64,000 nt of DNA from Bacteroidetes bacterium UBA3022 (GTDB lineage Bacteria; Bacteroidota; Bacteroidia; Chitinophagales; BACL12). The notes beneath the pieces were generated by a model. The model was not told the origin of the DNA, searched no databases, and was given only the letters and a program-made list of their open reading frames with translations. Positions 9,566 through 20,459 of the stretch are shown here, one piece after another. The stretch covers positions 62,001 through 126,000 of the forward strand of contig DDYY01000056.1 of NCBI GenBank assembly GCA_002346225.1, read 5' to 3'. A program made the translations under genes and the position numbers. Numbering within the stretch: the first letter of the stretch is position 1; each line of letters opens with the position of its first letter.

Positions 9566-9593
9566 GCCCGGTCATTGAAACCGGGCTTTTTTT
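9566..9593. terminator. Bidirectional Rho-independent terminator
   Basis: Stem GCCCGGT / ACCGGGC with a 7-base loop, flanked by an A-run on the left and seven T on the right, so it can end transcription of both convergent neighbours. Confidence 0.9.
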
Positions 9594-9598
9594 ATTGC

Positions 9599-12500
9599 TT
9601 ATCTAGCTATATACATTTTACCTATTCCACTTTCGAAGTATTGATCAGTACCTGTGTTGTAATTATCGAGCCCAACTCCATTGAGCTTGGCCACTACCCT
9701 GTACAGGTATAAACCATTACCCACCGGATCGCCGAACTTATCTGTGCCGTCCCATGCAAAGGTGGTGATGTTATTTCCAATGCGGATGGGGCCTAGTTCA
9801 GGTCCGAGTATCTCTCTGATTACTTTACCACTTACTGTCAGTATCTGAATTTTAAAGTATTCCGGCACCTCGCTACCTGTCAGCGTAAATACAAAGCGGG
9901 TCTGAGTGGTGAAAGGATTGGGATAGGTCAGTACATTACTGATCATCGGTTTGTTGATTACCTCAAAACCAATCCGATACTCGATACCGCCACCTACCAG
10001 GTTTCCACTGGCATCCTGTCCACTAATCAGCAACTCATAAAGTCCATCTTGTTCGAGGATAGGATTCAGTTCCACCCGGGCAACATTACTTTCTGCGAGA
10101 CTGGCAGTATCAGCAGGATAAAATCGCATTATGACATCGTCAAATGCCAGCTCAATTTCTGTTCCATCCGGATAGCGCAGGGAAATATCCAGAAGACTGG
10201 TATCATTCAAGGCAAGAAACGTATTCTCATCTTTGAGGGAAATCAGGATATTGGGCTTGGCAGAAACAATATCCCCATCCAGAATATGTACACCATCGAA
10301 GGTGACATCCAACAATGGGTCTGAAGCGTCTCCTAAGATTCGGAAAGGCAGGTAACCGATATTATTAAAATGATATTGCTCGGGCTGATCGTTCGCCGGG
10401 TTTACTTCCACAATTAAGACAGCTGCTCCGGAGGGTAAGGTGCGTGTATCTACATCAACTGTGCTAATGAGTCTTCCATTGGCCAGCAGAGAGTCCTGTC
10501 TAGGATAGTTGATCGGGTGCAGTCCATTGGCCGCATCTTTAACGGTATATTGGATTAATAGACTATCCATATCCCATTGGCTCACATTGTCTATGGCAAC
10601 CTGCAGCTGCAACATGGAGCCCTGGGTCAGTGTGTCATCAATAAAGTTAAAAGCCGCACTGGCATTCAAAGCAGCTTCCGGAACAGGCGTATAAACAACC
10701 CTCCAATACGCCAATTGAGCAGGTGTCCGGAGTGAATCGTCGAATGAATAAGTCCTTAACTTCAAAAATGGATAGGCGATCGGATCAATCCAGTCAAGTG
10801 TTGTATCGCCCGATAATAATCCGGATGCCAATACAGTTTCCATACCGAAGTAATCCACACCTATGAACTCCACAAATGCACTATCTACCCCTGCAGCATC
10901 AAACGCCTGGTAATCCCAGTATGCTTTGTCCCATCCGTTGGCAGGACCTATCAGCTCAGAGGTATAGGATCCCTCGTCCCAAAGTCCGGGAATATTTACC
11001 TCTGCGTCAATCTTGTTGCCAATGGTATCGCCTATAACTTCAAAGGCAGTAGAGATATCGCCCTTTTTAGCAAAGAAGATATAAGACCTGTCGGCATCGT
11101 AGGTAGAGAGCGAGGTAATCATACTTGCGCCATAAGTTGTAAAGGCGTCAAAAAGACTTGTACCTCCTGTAGATAAAGTATCATCCAGCCATTCGTTAAA
11201 CTTTGGATAGTTATTACTGTAGCATAGAAAATAATGACCATCCGGAACAGTATCCATCATGAAATTGTAGAGCGTAGTTCTAGAATCCAGGCTGTTGGTA
11301 TTGAATTGAATCATCCGCTCATAAGGATCGCTGCTGCAATACAGGTCACCATAAGGTCCGAAACCACTATCCCCTACTTCACTTACCTCCCACGAATATC
11401 CACTGATGGGGTCGATAACAAATACTACAAATCCATTACTGGCGCAGGAACCAACGGCTATATTTTCTCCATTGATATAGCTGGTAACTTCCGTCCAGTC
11501 TGTCACCGGATAGATTCCCGTAGCAACCTGATAATTCACAAAATTGGTTACAAAATCGAAGGTCCTGTCATCATCTACCTCCGTATTGCTATAAGCATTG
11601 TCTAAATACTGGAAGTAGTGGCTTTGGTTCCACCCGATTTCATCACCCGGCTGGTACATGAAGGAACTGTTGCGCCAGAGGTAATCATCTAGATCAGCTG
11701 TGGTATCTACACTCACCCGCCAGTAATATACCTTATTGGGTATCCAGGTAATTGATGGAGATTCCCATTTCAACACACCACCGGATTGAACGATGGTCTT
11801 CGATTGCAGTAAAGGACTATTGAACATTTGGGTAGTATCAATCTGCATGATGTACTGATTTACACCTGCAAACGGATTGGAAGTGGAGGCAGCCAGATAG
11901 CCGGGAGGCTCATTAATCAGTGCAAACTCATAAGGATAAATCGGAACGGCATCGTCGCCCAAAATGAGCTCGGTTCTATTGATGATATTGTTCCATTCTG
12001 CCAGTTCGGCAATAGAATCACCTTTATCGACCTCAATAACAAATGAATTCAATCCTGTACCTGAGATGGCATCGGTAAAGAAGGTAAGCGATACAGTATC
12101 CCTGAACATCGCTGCCCGCAGTGTTTGAGACACTTCCTCCTGTGTACCATCGGACTTGGTGCGAATCACACTTACCGTATAATTGCGATCAACTGCTTTA
12201 CCGATGTTAGTCACGACCACATTAACGGTAAAACTATCCTCGGCTGTAGTAACAATCTCCGGTTCAAAATAGACATATGGCTCTTCAATCACATAATCCG
12301 GCTCAGCATGCGTATAGAGCTTCAGGGATGGATCCCCCTGAAGTGTCGTATGCATAGTGGTAAGCAGGTCGTAGATATTTTCGAAGTCTGCAATATATGC
12401 TGAGGTAGCCTGCATCACATCGCCTAACCCTTTATTATAGTTCTCCCGGGCTAACTCTACATAAAAACGCTGGCCGTAATTATTGAGACTACCGGCAAGT

Positions 12501-14622
12501 GAGAAAGTCGTTGCAGCGATAAATCCGATGGAAGCTTTTCCCTCCGTATTGATGTATTTTTCACCGAGGGTAACAGTAGCATCAAATATCGCAGCCGTAT
12601 TACAACCGTTTCCAAAAATCACATTGTACTTTCCGTGATTTGAAAATTCGTCGGGGTCACCGATATTATAATCAAATGAACCTGTAGTAGAATGGCCGAA
12701 AAAGGTAATGAGCGAAACACCGCTGTTGATAATGGAATCTATATAGTCAGAAGTTTCGTAGAATATGGGGTCTGTAGTTATCTTATTGAACTGCGTAACC
12801 TTGGCGCCGAATAAGGTATCCCCGATTATGTTTCCATAGCTTGTTAGATAGGCGTTGAATAGATTCTGCTCGTATTCATTTAGTCCACCTGCAAAATGAA
12901 GGACATTTTTCATCCAGGCTTTGTCCGCAATGGTTTGTTCCCCGGTCACTTGCGCTAATTCAAACTCTGTTACCTTGTCGTAATAACGCCTTACTTCATC
13001 GCCGCTATAGGCAACCAGCCTTCCTGTGGGAATCAGTGGGATATAAGTTCCGGGCCTTGCAGTCAGCAACAGATCAGAACCAGGGCTTCCGAAGGTTGGA
13101 ACGTAATTGGCTGCATAGATGGTAGTACTATTGCGCGCTGCATCATAGCGGCGTGCCTTACCAATGATAAACAGGTAATCTGGGCTGATAGAAAAAGAAT
13201 CTACAGCAAACAGGGAAAAATTCCTGATAGCAAGTGGATGCTTTCTGATTCCATAAGAAAAACTTTCATATAAATCTTCAATATCTACAATAACAACATC
13301 ATGACTTCCTCCTGCAGGTGACGCACGGTAGTCGGCATATGCCTGGACCCAGTCGGTGCCGGTACTGTCAGTCCGGAGTTCATTATGGGTAAGAATAAGG
13401 AAGTCACCCTGATTGGCGAGACTGCCGAAGTCCACAAAACTCACAAGCTCCATGCTGCTGATGTAGGGTATATCCAGGGTATCCTGACTACTCAGGTATA
13501 CACGGTCCCCACCGGCATCGTAAGGCACATGAAATTTGGAAGTACTTCCGTCAATAATTCCCACCAGCCGTTTGTGGGCATCAAAATCATACAGCAGCGG
13601 ACTGGTTGACCGTTCATTGAAATCTGTAACTACCAAATATTTTGTTGCATGAGGAGAGTTCACCAGCTTGAATCCCACCTTGGAAGCATTGTTAAAGTCC
13701 CAGATTCTCGAATAGATCAATTCGATGTAACAGTGCCGGATAAAATCGGTAGAACTTTCCAGCGAAGAAAATGCAACCGGATTGGTCGCGAAAATAGTAT
13801 CGAGTTCGAATTCATATCTAGTAAAAGCAAAGCCCGTAAAAGAAGTGTCCTTTAGCACATTGCTATTCACAGAAATGGTATAGTGATGCGGCACCTCATT
13901 CGTAGCAATGACAGCAGTGCGCAAATACGGCTGAAAACGATCCGCTCCCCAGTACATGTTGGTCGCTGCTACGCTTCTGGTGCGGGTAGCATTGGCAAAA
14001 CGGGTATCGGTATACCCTTCACCAACATCATAGGTAGAAGCATATATGTCCAGGTAAGGTCTGCCGGGCGAAAAGTTTCCTCCACCATATAAAATAGTAG
14101 TGGCGCTTCCATTCACCCATAAAGTATTGAATTCGTAATGTGTTTCTGATGCCGGAACACCGGTTAAATCATTTACCAATGTCTCCATTCTTCTGTTTTC
14201 CAGCGAGGAATTCAGGTCAGGTAGTAGGCGGCCGTATCAGTAAAAAGGCTGGAGTACTGGTGTACCTGGTCATCAGGATTGTTGTACAACTGCGCATCAA
14301 AGACACCATCATTTCTTTGCCCGTAGAATTCGATAAAATCCGTTGCATCAAAGACACCATCACTTTCACCTTCCACGTGGATGTATTGTTCTTCACCCAT
14401 GTAGAACAGCTGAAAGTTTCTGGGATCAATCGAAGCCAGGGAAAAGCCGGAGGCAGTCACTGCAGCATCGAGTGTTTCCTGATCAATCCTGTACAGACTA
14501 TTGGCAGTTAGATAGAAGCGCAGATATGTCTGATCGTGATTGATCCATTCGTGACCATAAGTCTGAGCCTTCATGACCAGTGATGAAAAAAGAAAAATAA
14601 GTACGGGTATACTTCTTTTCAT
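9599..14622 (-). CDS. PorU2-like C25 (gingipain) family T9SS protein, interrupted by a frameshift
   Basis: Two frames encode one protein of about 1,674 residues. The first (14622-14212) holds a signal peptide (residues 1-20) and the N-terminal domain YLRFYLTANSLYRI ... DPRNFQLFYMGEEQYI; it stops after AAYYLT. The second (open to 9599) starts in effect at NSSLENRR and continues with the C25 domain: FLILTHNEL, the His of TFFGHS and the Cys of FGNGCNTAAI (His499 and Cys529 counted from 14188), then a CARDB domain (VTNIGKAVDRNYTV) and a C-terminal FlgD-like / sorting-type domain (YPNPFTTQTRF ... FAWDGTDKFGDPVGNGLYLY). PorU is the sortase of T9SS; PorU2 paralogues pair with PorV2, whose gene lies 19 bases upstream. 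Whether the break is real or a sequencing error is open. Confidence 0.85.
14212..14214 (-). other. Frameshift site in the porU2-like gene
   Basis: The minus-strand sequence ACC-TGA-ATT gives a stop. Adding one G (ACC-TGG-AAT-TCC-TCG) restores an open frame reading LTWNSSLENRRMETL, which joins the two halves without gap. A GG shortened to G is therefore the simplest explanation. Confidence 0.85.
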
Positions 14623-14641
14623 ATGCAGATTATTTTGGGGA

Positions 14642-15742
14642 TTATTCTGTTACAGCAGCTTGCTGTCTGCCGTTAATATCGAAGGCAAGAGAAACAACAT
14701 GGGAATAGAGTACTTCTGCCTGATTGCCGATGTTGGTATATGCGTAATCCAGCTTCACAGGACCGATTACCAGTCCGATACCCAGGTTAGGTTGCATAAT
14801 CCAGCTTTCCGATGTACTGTTATCTGCGATTGCCTGTTGGATGTTGTTTACACCGGCTCTAACAAAAATGAAATTCTTGTAGCCTGCTTCCAGACCCATA
14901 TGGGGATCCATACTGAACGGATCGGCCGACACCAACACGTTGCGACGACCATCGGTGGTAACATCTAAATTCAATTCCGGTCTGAGGGTAAATGACTCCC
15001 CGATGGCAAAATTATATGCGGCACCCAGGATAATTCTTGGTGCAGTTATCTCCAGTGAATTTTCCGGTAAGGCATTTCCGGTAGCTGCCAGCACCGCCTG
15101 ATCAGCTTCGGTAAAGCCAAACGACCATGCATTGAAAGTGCCAAACAGGTCTCTTCCCATTAATCCCAGCTGCCAATTGCCTCTCCGGTATTGCATACCT
15201 GCATCAAGTCCGAAGCCCCAGGCAGTGGCAAAATACCCTGCCAGACGGTGTACGACTTTCGCATTGACGCCCAGACTCAGCCCTTCTACACTTAATTTTT
15301 GCGCATAAGAACCGATAAAAGCATAATCAGCCACTGAGAAGGAACTGATGTTATCATAGTTAATACTGCCATCAGGTCCGATGAGAAATAAGGTATTGGG
15401 AATATCGTCCACGCCAAAGCGTATCAAGGAAAGCCCAACGACGGCATCTTTCTGCCGGAGAGGTATGGCAATTGCGCCGTAGTCATATTTGGCAATACCG
15501 GCGAAATACTCCGCATGCATCAGCCCTACCTGAATTTTATCTCCCACACCCAACAAACCTGCGGGATTCCAGTAGCCGGCCGAAACATCATTTACGCCGG
15601 CCACCATAGATCCTCCCATGGCCATTCCTTCGGCAGATATACCGATGGAAAGAAATTCATTGGAGTACTTCCGAACCGTTTGGGAATGCCCCGCAGCAAC
15701 GGTCAAAACCAATGCAAATACTAGAAATTGACGTAGGCCCAT
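14642..15742 (-). CDS. PorV2-like outer-membrane beta-barrel of the PorV/PorQ family
   Basis: 366 residues. I chose ATG 15742, which begins a signal peptide (MGLRQFLVFALVLTVAAGHSQ) and lies 7 bases after the stop of the upstream gene; a longer frame to 15808 would overlap that gene. The mature part opens with the family-typical EFLSIGISAEGMAMGGSMVAGVNDVSAGYWNPAGLLG (key residues S, AxGxAMGG, NPAG) and continues as alternating beta strands of a FadL-like barrel. PorV shuttles T9SS cargo to the PorU sortase at the outer membrane; the pairing with the porU2-like gene 19 bases downstream supports the PorV2 assignment. Substrates are unknown. Confidence 0.85.
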   Translation of the reverse strand: MGLRQFLVFALVLTVAAGHSQTVRKYSNEFLSIGISAEGMAMGGSMVAGVNDVSAGYWNPAGLLGVGDKIQVGLMHAEYFAGIAKYDYGAIAIPLRQKDAVVGLSLIRFGVDDIPNTLFLIGPDGSINYDNISSFSVADYAFIGSYAQKLSVEGLSLGVNAKVVHRLAGYFATAWGFGLDAGMQYRRGNWQLGLMGRDLFGTFNAWSFGFTEADQAVLAATGNALPENSLEITAPRIILGAAYNFAIGESFTLRPELNLDVTTDGRRNVLVSADPFSMDPHMGLEAGYKNFIFVRAGVNNIQQAIADNSTSESWIMQPNLGIGLVIGPVKLDYAYTNIGNQAEVLYSHVVSLAFDINGRQQAAVTE

Positions 15743-15749
15743 AAGCTTG

Positions 15750-16421
15750 CTAATCTGTCCGAAAGTTAGGAAACTTTTCCTTTGAAATTTCATAGCTGCA
15801 ACGGGCAATTACCTGTACAAAATGCATTTTGTCTTGTTTGCTAAACGCCGGATTCCCAAAACTGGTATTGATGGCGTCTAAAATGCCTGTAAACCGTGCA
15901 TCATCAAGGTAATGGTAAAGAAATCGACGTTGAACAAAAACAGAAAAATGACTCGCAATTGACTCCGGAACTTCGGTGGCAGTTTGGGCGCTAAAAAAAT
16001 GTTCAATTTTTCGTTCATCAACTCCTTCGAGGTGCCGGTACATGTTATCGCAAATGGTAATATCACGTTGCATAATAACACGGTCCATGAGCAACTCCAG
16101 GAATACATGACTGAAGGCAAAAAGCCGCCGCTGAAAGCATTCGAACGGGTAATCATGAATGACGGCTTCTATCATGTCGGTCATGGCATCGAAATACTCT
16201 GAATCGTGAAAAAAAGCATCGACGTAATAGTGTTGTCGCACCCCTTCACCAATAGCCTGGATGGCGGGGTCATCTGTTGCAACAAACGATGCCGGATTCA
16301 AGCGTACCTTACTTCCATGGCGTTTGGAGAAATTGGAAAGAATATCGGGAAGCACTACTCCCGCAATAAAGTAGTCGTCCGCCACAGGAAGTTCATGGTA
16401 ATAGTGACTTATAAAATTCAT
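15750..16421 (-). CDS. AcpH-like (ACP phosphodiesterase / DUF479) family protein, putative
   Basis: 223 residues, all-helical, soluble. The start MNFISHYYHEL, the motif YFIAGVVLPDILSNF (about 19-33) and GVRQHYYVDAFFHDSEYF (about 60-77) resemble the AcpH/DUF479 pattern in which His and Asp residues coordinate a metal in an HD-like fold. AcpH removes the phosphopantetheine arm from acyl carrier protein, but Bacteroidota homologues are not shown to do so; the enzymatic call is inference. First gene of a minus-strand run with the porV2/porU2-like pair; divergent from tyrS across 91 bases. Confidence 0.6.
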   Translation of the reverse strand: MNFISHYYHELPVADDYFIAGVVLPDILSNFSKRHGSKVRLNPASFVATDDPAIQAIGEGVRQHYYVDAFFHDSEYFDAMTDMIEAVIHDYPFECFQRRLFAFSHVFLELLMDRVIMQRDITICDNMYRHLEGVDERKIEHFFSAQTATEVPESIASHFSVFVQRRFLYHYLDDARFTGILDAINTSFGNPAFSKQDKMHFVQVIARCSYEISKEKFPNFRTD

Positions 16422-16500
16422 TCAGGTATGCTCTTACTAACAAATATGCGAAATTCGACCTTAAGATGTGTCATGTGTGTGTCCATTAAAGGCTTTCGGC

Positions 16501-16508
16501 TATTTTTG
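16501..16508 (+). promoter_or_regulatory. -7 element TAnnTTTG before tyrS
   Basis: Exact TATTTTTG, ending only 4 bases before ATG 16513, so the tyrS mRNA should be leaderless or nearly so. Confidence 0.6.
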
Positions 16509-16512
16509 CGAC

Positions 16513-17796
16513 ATGGTTAAGAATTTCGTTGAAGAATTAAAATGGAGGGGCATGCTTTCGGAAATTATGCCTGACACTGAAGCCTATCTGAACAAAGGGA
16601 TGGCAACAGGTTATATTGGCTTTGACCCGACTGCAGATTCTCTCGGTGTAGGCAACATGGTGCAGGTAATGACCCTGCTGCATTTTCAACGATGTGGCCA
16701 TAAGCCGGTAGCGCTGGTTGGCGGAGCAACAGGTATGGTGGGTGACCCGAGCGGTAAAAGCGCAGAACGCAACCTGCTCGACGAAGCAGCATTGCAACAC
16801 AATCTGGAGGGACAAAGAAAACAACTCGAAAAGTTCCTAGATTTCGATTGCGGTGCCAACAGCGCTGTAGTAGTAAATAACTACGACTGGATGAAGGAGT
16901 TTTCCTTTCTGGGATTTTTACGGGACGTAGGAAAACATATTACTGTTAGCTATATGATGGCTAAGGATAGCGTTCAAACGCGTCTGGAAAAAGGTATTTC
17001 ATTTACAGAGTTTTCCTATCAGCTCATTCAGGGTTATGATTTTTACTATTTGTGGAAACATCACGGTGTTGGTCTGCAAATGGGCGGCAGCGACCAGTGG
17101 GGAAACATTACCACCGGAAATGAACTCATCAGAAGAATGGAAGGTGGAAATGCGTATGCGCTGTGCACCAATCTTATAAAAAAGGCAGATGGAACGAAGT
17201 TCGGTAAAACCGAAGGTGGTAACATCTGGCTGGACCCTGCCAGAACTTCGCCCTATAAGTTCTATCAGTTTTGGCTGAATGCTTCTGACGAAGATGCCCA
17301 GACCTATATTAAAATATTCTCCATGGATTCACGGGAATCCATAGAAGCACTCATTGAGCGGCATACTGCAGCTCCCCACGAAAGGGCTTTGCAGAAAGCA
17401 CTAGCTGAGGAAGTCACCCGGCGCGTACATTCTGATGAAGAACTGAAAAAAGCTCAGGCCGCCAGCAATATTTTGTTTGGCAAATCAACAGGAGAAGACC
17501 TCCGGCAATTGGATGATGCCACCATTCTCGATGTGTTTGAAGGCGTACCGCAATTTCAAATCAGTAAAGAGCAATTGCATGCCGGTGTGGAAGCCGGAAT
17601 TCTGCTCACCGAAACAACACAGGTGCTGGCGTCCAAGTCAGAAATGAGACGGGCGTTAAAAGAGGGTTCTCTGAGTTTGAATAAGGAAAAAATTACAGGC
17701 GAAGACCAGTTGATTAGAAGTGATGACTTGATTGGAAATAAGTACCTGCTGGTTCAAAGAGGAAAGAAAAATTACTTTCTGATAATTGCTGCCTGA
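16513..17796 (+). CDS. tyrS: Tyrosyl-tRNA synthetase
   Basis: 427 residues from ATG 16513, which gives the family-typical N-terminus NFVEELKWRGMLSEIMP; a longer frame to 16468 runs through the promoter. The class I catalytic core is clear: YIGFDPTADSL (34-44), GGATGMVGDPSGKSAERNLL (70-89), the tyrosine pocket with GYDFYYL and QMGGSDQWGNI (189-199), and the KMSKS equivalent K229-F-G-K-T233. A C-terminal S4 RNA-binding domain covers about 360-427. The HIGH signature is altered to G45-V-G-N48, losing both histidines. The gene overlaps the convergent pabB end by 25 bases. Confidence 0.96.
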   Translation: MVKNFVEELKWRGMLSEIMPDTEAYLNKGMATGYIGFDPTADSLGVGNMVQVMTLLHFQRCGHKPVALVGGATGMVGDPSGKSAERNLLDEAALQHNLEGQRKQLEKFLDFDCGANSAVVVNNYDWMKEFSFLGFLRDVGKHITVSYMMAKDSVQTRLEKGISFTEFSYQLIQGYDFYYLWKHHGVGLQMGGSDQWGNITTGNELIRRMEGGNAYALCTNLIKKADGTKFGKTEGGNIWLDPARTSPYKFYQFWLNASDEDAQTYIKIFSMDSRESIEALIERHTAAPHERALQKALAEEVTRRVHSDEELKKAQAASNILFGKSTGEDLRQLDDATILDVFEGVPQFQISKEQLHAGVEAGILLTETTQVLASKSEMRRALKEGSLSLNKEKITGEDQLIRSDDLIGNKYLLVQRGKKNYFLIIAA

Positions 17797-19088
17797 TTAC
17801 CAAGCGCTTTTAACAGTCCGGAAATCTTTAGCAAACACTCCTCGTATTCCTGCGCAGGATCGGAGTCGTATACTATGGCACCTCCTGCACTGACTGAAAG
17901 CTTTCCGATTGCCTCATCATAGAGAAAACTTCGTATTATGACGTTGAAATCCAGTTGACCCTGGGGACCAAAATAACCAAATGCACCGGAGTAAAGTCCC
18001 CTGCCTTTTGATTCCAATGCATCTATGAGTTCCATAGCGCGGACTTTCGGCGCTCCGGTCATGCTGCCCATGGGAAATGCCCGACGCAACACGTCAATCT
18101 GATTGACACCGTCCGGTAAAATGGCGCTGATAACAGATACCATTTGGTGAACCTGTTCGAAAGAATAAATGCTGAAAAGTTCCTCTACGCGGACACTTCC
18201 TGTTTTGGCAAAAGGCGTAAGGTCGTTGCGTACCAGATCAACAATCATGACATTCTCAGCCCTGTCTTTTTCACTACAGCGCAATTGCTCTTTCAAGCTT
18301 TTATCCTCTTCCGGTGTAGCACCTCTGCGAATAGTACCCTTCACAGGATAAGAACTTACTCTGTTCCCTTCGATACGCAGGAATCGCTCAGGACTGGCAC
18401 AAATGAGTGTCTTCCCTTCCCATCCGAAATACACTGAGAAAGGCGCTTTTGCATACCGGCTTACTTCCCTGTACAACCAGGCTGTATCTAAATGTTGAAC
18501 CGTTGCCAAAAAAGACTGGCAATAATTCAATTCATATATATCGCCATCTATGATATGTTTTCGAATGGCATCTACCCGCTCCAGGTATGTTTCGCGGGCC
18601 TCACCCGGTTGAAGCACTACCTGGTTGGAAAGAGCAGCACCTGTCCACACCTGTGCCAGTATCCTTTCAAAAATGAATGCCGGTGGAACAGCTTTGGAGG
18701 AAATGCTCAATTGGTTACCGGTCCATTGAATCAGTATCTCCGGGACAAAGAACAACATATCAGGGAAGTCTATATCCGATTTTTTTTCACCTGAAAGCGC
18801 CTCTATCTCATTTTTCAGATTGTAGCTGCAGTAGCCGAATATCCAGTCGCCATGTTTCTGGCGGAATGCCTTCAATTGATCAAAGGCGGTACCTGCACCT
18901 GCAGCCATCGCGTCGTGACAACCCAGTGCACACATCATTTCGAAAGCGGGAGGACCGTAAGCGGCGTTTCCGCAACTGTCTAAAATGGCAAAGTGTCGGT
19001 AGGAACGGGTCATCATCAGCAGTGCATCCCTTACAGGAAAACCCTCGGGAAGGAAAAATGTCACCGATTCAGAAGACCAGACAGACAT
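17772..19088 (-). CDS. pabB: Aminodeoxychorismate synthase component I (PabB-like)
   Basis: 438 residues of the chorismate-binding family. The diagnostic segment PVKGTIRRG (PIKGT type, with Lys rather than Ala) points to PabB rather than anthranilate synthase TrpE. Other conserved segments are DLVRNDL, VHQMVSVI, FPMGSMTGAPKVRAMELI and SAGGAIVYDSDPAQEYEE, which together line the Mg-chorismate site. It makes 4-amino-4-deoxychorismate for folate, using ammonia from a PabA/TrpG glutaminase that is not encoded here. Its ATG directly abuts the purA stop codon, so the two genes are co-transcribed. Lacks a fused PabC lyase domain. Confidence 0.9.
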   Translation of the reverse strand: MSVWSSESVTFFLPEGFPVRDALLMMTRSYRHFAILDSCGNAAYGPPAFEMMCALGCHDAMAAGAGTAFDQLKAFRQKHGDWIFGYCSYNLKNEIEALSGEKKSDIDFPDMLFFVPEILIQWTGNQLSISSKAVPPAFIFERILAQVWTGAALSNQVVLQPGEARETYLERVDAIRKHIIDGDIYELNYCQSFLATVQHLDTAWLYREVSRYAKAPFSVYFGWEGKTLICASPERFLRIEGNRVSSYPVKGTIRRGATPEEDKSLKEQLRCSEKDRAENVMIVDLVRNDLTPFAKTGSVRVEELFSIYSFEQVHQMVSVISAILPDGVNQIDVLRRAFPMGSMTGAPKVRAMELIDALESKGRGLYSGAFGYFGPQGQLDFNVIIRSFLYDEAIGKLSVSAGGAIVYDSDPAQEYEECLLKISGLLKALGNQAAIIRK

Positions 19089-20363
19089 CTAAAATTCCAT
19101 CAGTTTATCGCGCTCGGGTCCTGCCGATAACATAGAAATCCGAACACCCAGTTCCTGCTCCAAAAATTGCAGGTACGATTGCAATTGCTGTGGTAGTCCT
19201 GAAATACCTCCATCTATTTCAAAATCACAATTCCAGCCTTCAATAGTGAGGTATTCCGGCTCAGGAGTTGTTCCGGTTAAATCGAAGGGCACCCCGTTCG
19301 TCAACTGCCCATCTATTTTGTATCCTGTACAGGCTTTGATTGTCGCAAATTCGTTGAGCACATCCACCTTTGTCAATGCCAGTTGAGTTACGCCATTCAA
19401 CATGATGGTGTAGCGCAATGCAGGCAAATCAATCCAACCGCAGCGTCGCGGACGGCCGGTAGTCGCTCCAAACTCGCTGCCAATGCGGCGGAGTGCTTCA
19501 CCGTCTTCGTCAAACAACTCGGTAGGGAAAGGTCCACTACCAACACGCGTGCAATAAGCTTTGGTAATGCCTATTACTTCCCCGATAGAGGAAGGAGCTA
19601 TTCCCAGCCCGGTGCAAACCCCGGCAGTTATGGTATTGGAGGATGTTACGAAAGGATAGGTTCCATGATCTACGTCCAGCATGCTGCCCTGCGCTCCTTC
19701 TGCCAGCACCCGTTTTCCAGCTTGCAATGCCTCGTTGATGTAGTATTCTCCATCCACAAAAGGCAGCTGTTTCAATGTGGCAATAGCATCCAGCCATTCC
19801 TGCTCACCGGGAATTTCAGGATTCTGAATACCATAGAGCTGCAGTAAATCCAGGTGTTTTTGCTTCAGTTTTTCATATCTCGAAAGAAAGTCCGGAAGTT
19901 CGGTATCACCGACCCTTAGTCCGTTTCTTCCCGTTTTATCCATATACGCCGGCCCAATTCCTTTCAGGGTAGAGCCAATTTTATCATTGCCCTTGGCCGT
20001 TTCTGAAGCAGCATCCAGCAATTTATGAGTAGGGAGAATGAGATGGGCCTTTCTGGAAATGAGCAGCCGGTTGCCGGGATAGGTTCCCGTGGTGGCCAGC
20101 TCGTCCAGTTCTTTTTTAAAGGTAACCGGATCAATAACAACGCCAGCTCCTACCAAATTAATGGTATGCTCGAGGAAGATACCAGAAGGTATCGTATGTA
20201 GCACGAACTTCTTGCCGTCTTTGAGAATGAGTGTATGTCCTGCATTCGGACCGCCCTGAAAGCGGGCTATTATATCATATTTTTCGGCGAGGTAATCTAC
20301 AATCTTTCCTTTCCCTTCATCACCCCATTGCAGACCCAGTAAAACGTCAACTTTCATAGTCAT
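19089..20363 (-). CDS. purA: Adenylosuccinate synthetase
   Basis: 424 residues, complete. The GTP-binding start LLGLQWGDEGKGKIVDYL contains the catalytic Asp and P-loop-like GDEGKGK, followed by RFQGGPNAGHT, IGSTLKGIGPAYMDKTGR, EGAQGSMLDVDHGTYPFVTSSN and TTGRPRRCGWIDLPALRY, all at usual places. It joins IMP and aspartate with GTP to make adenylosuccinate in AMP synthesis. ATG 20357 is an alternative start two codons in. The enzyme is a known target of ppGpp inhibition in other bacteria, which is of interest since the ppGpp synthetase gene lies upstream in the same block. Confidence 0.97.
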   Translation of the reverse strand: MTMKVDVLLGLQWGDEGKGKIVDYLAEKYDIIARFQGGPNAGHTLILKDGKKFVLHTIPSGIFLEHTINLVGAGVVIDPVTFKKELDELATTGTYPGNRLLISRKAHLILPTHKLLDAASETAKGNDKIGSTLKGIGPAYMDKTGRNGLRVGDTELPDFLSRYEKLKQKHLDLLQLYGIQNPEIPGEQEWLDAIATLKQLPFVDGEYYINEALQAGKRVLAEGAQGSMLDVDHGTYPFVTSSNTITAGVCTGLGIAPSSIGEVIGITKAYCTRVGSGPFPTELFDEDGEALRRIGSEFGATTGRPRRCGWIDLPALRYTIMLNGVTQLALTKVDVLNEFATIKACTGYKIDGQLTNGVPFDLTGTTPEPEYLTIEGWNCDFEIDGGISGLPQQLQSYLQFLEQELGVRISMLSAGPERDKLMEF

Positions 20364-20459
20364 TTCTTAAGCAGTAAAAATCCGCAAAACAGCCGACAAA
20401 ATTGAATCAAAATGTACACATTGCCAACACCGGGCCGATTAGAGGGAATTGAGAGGCGT

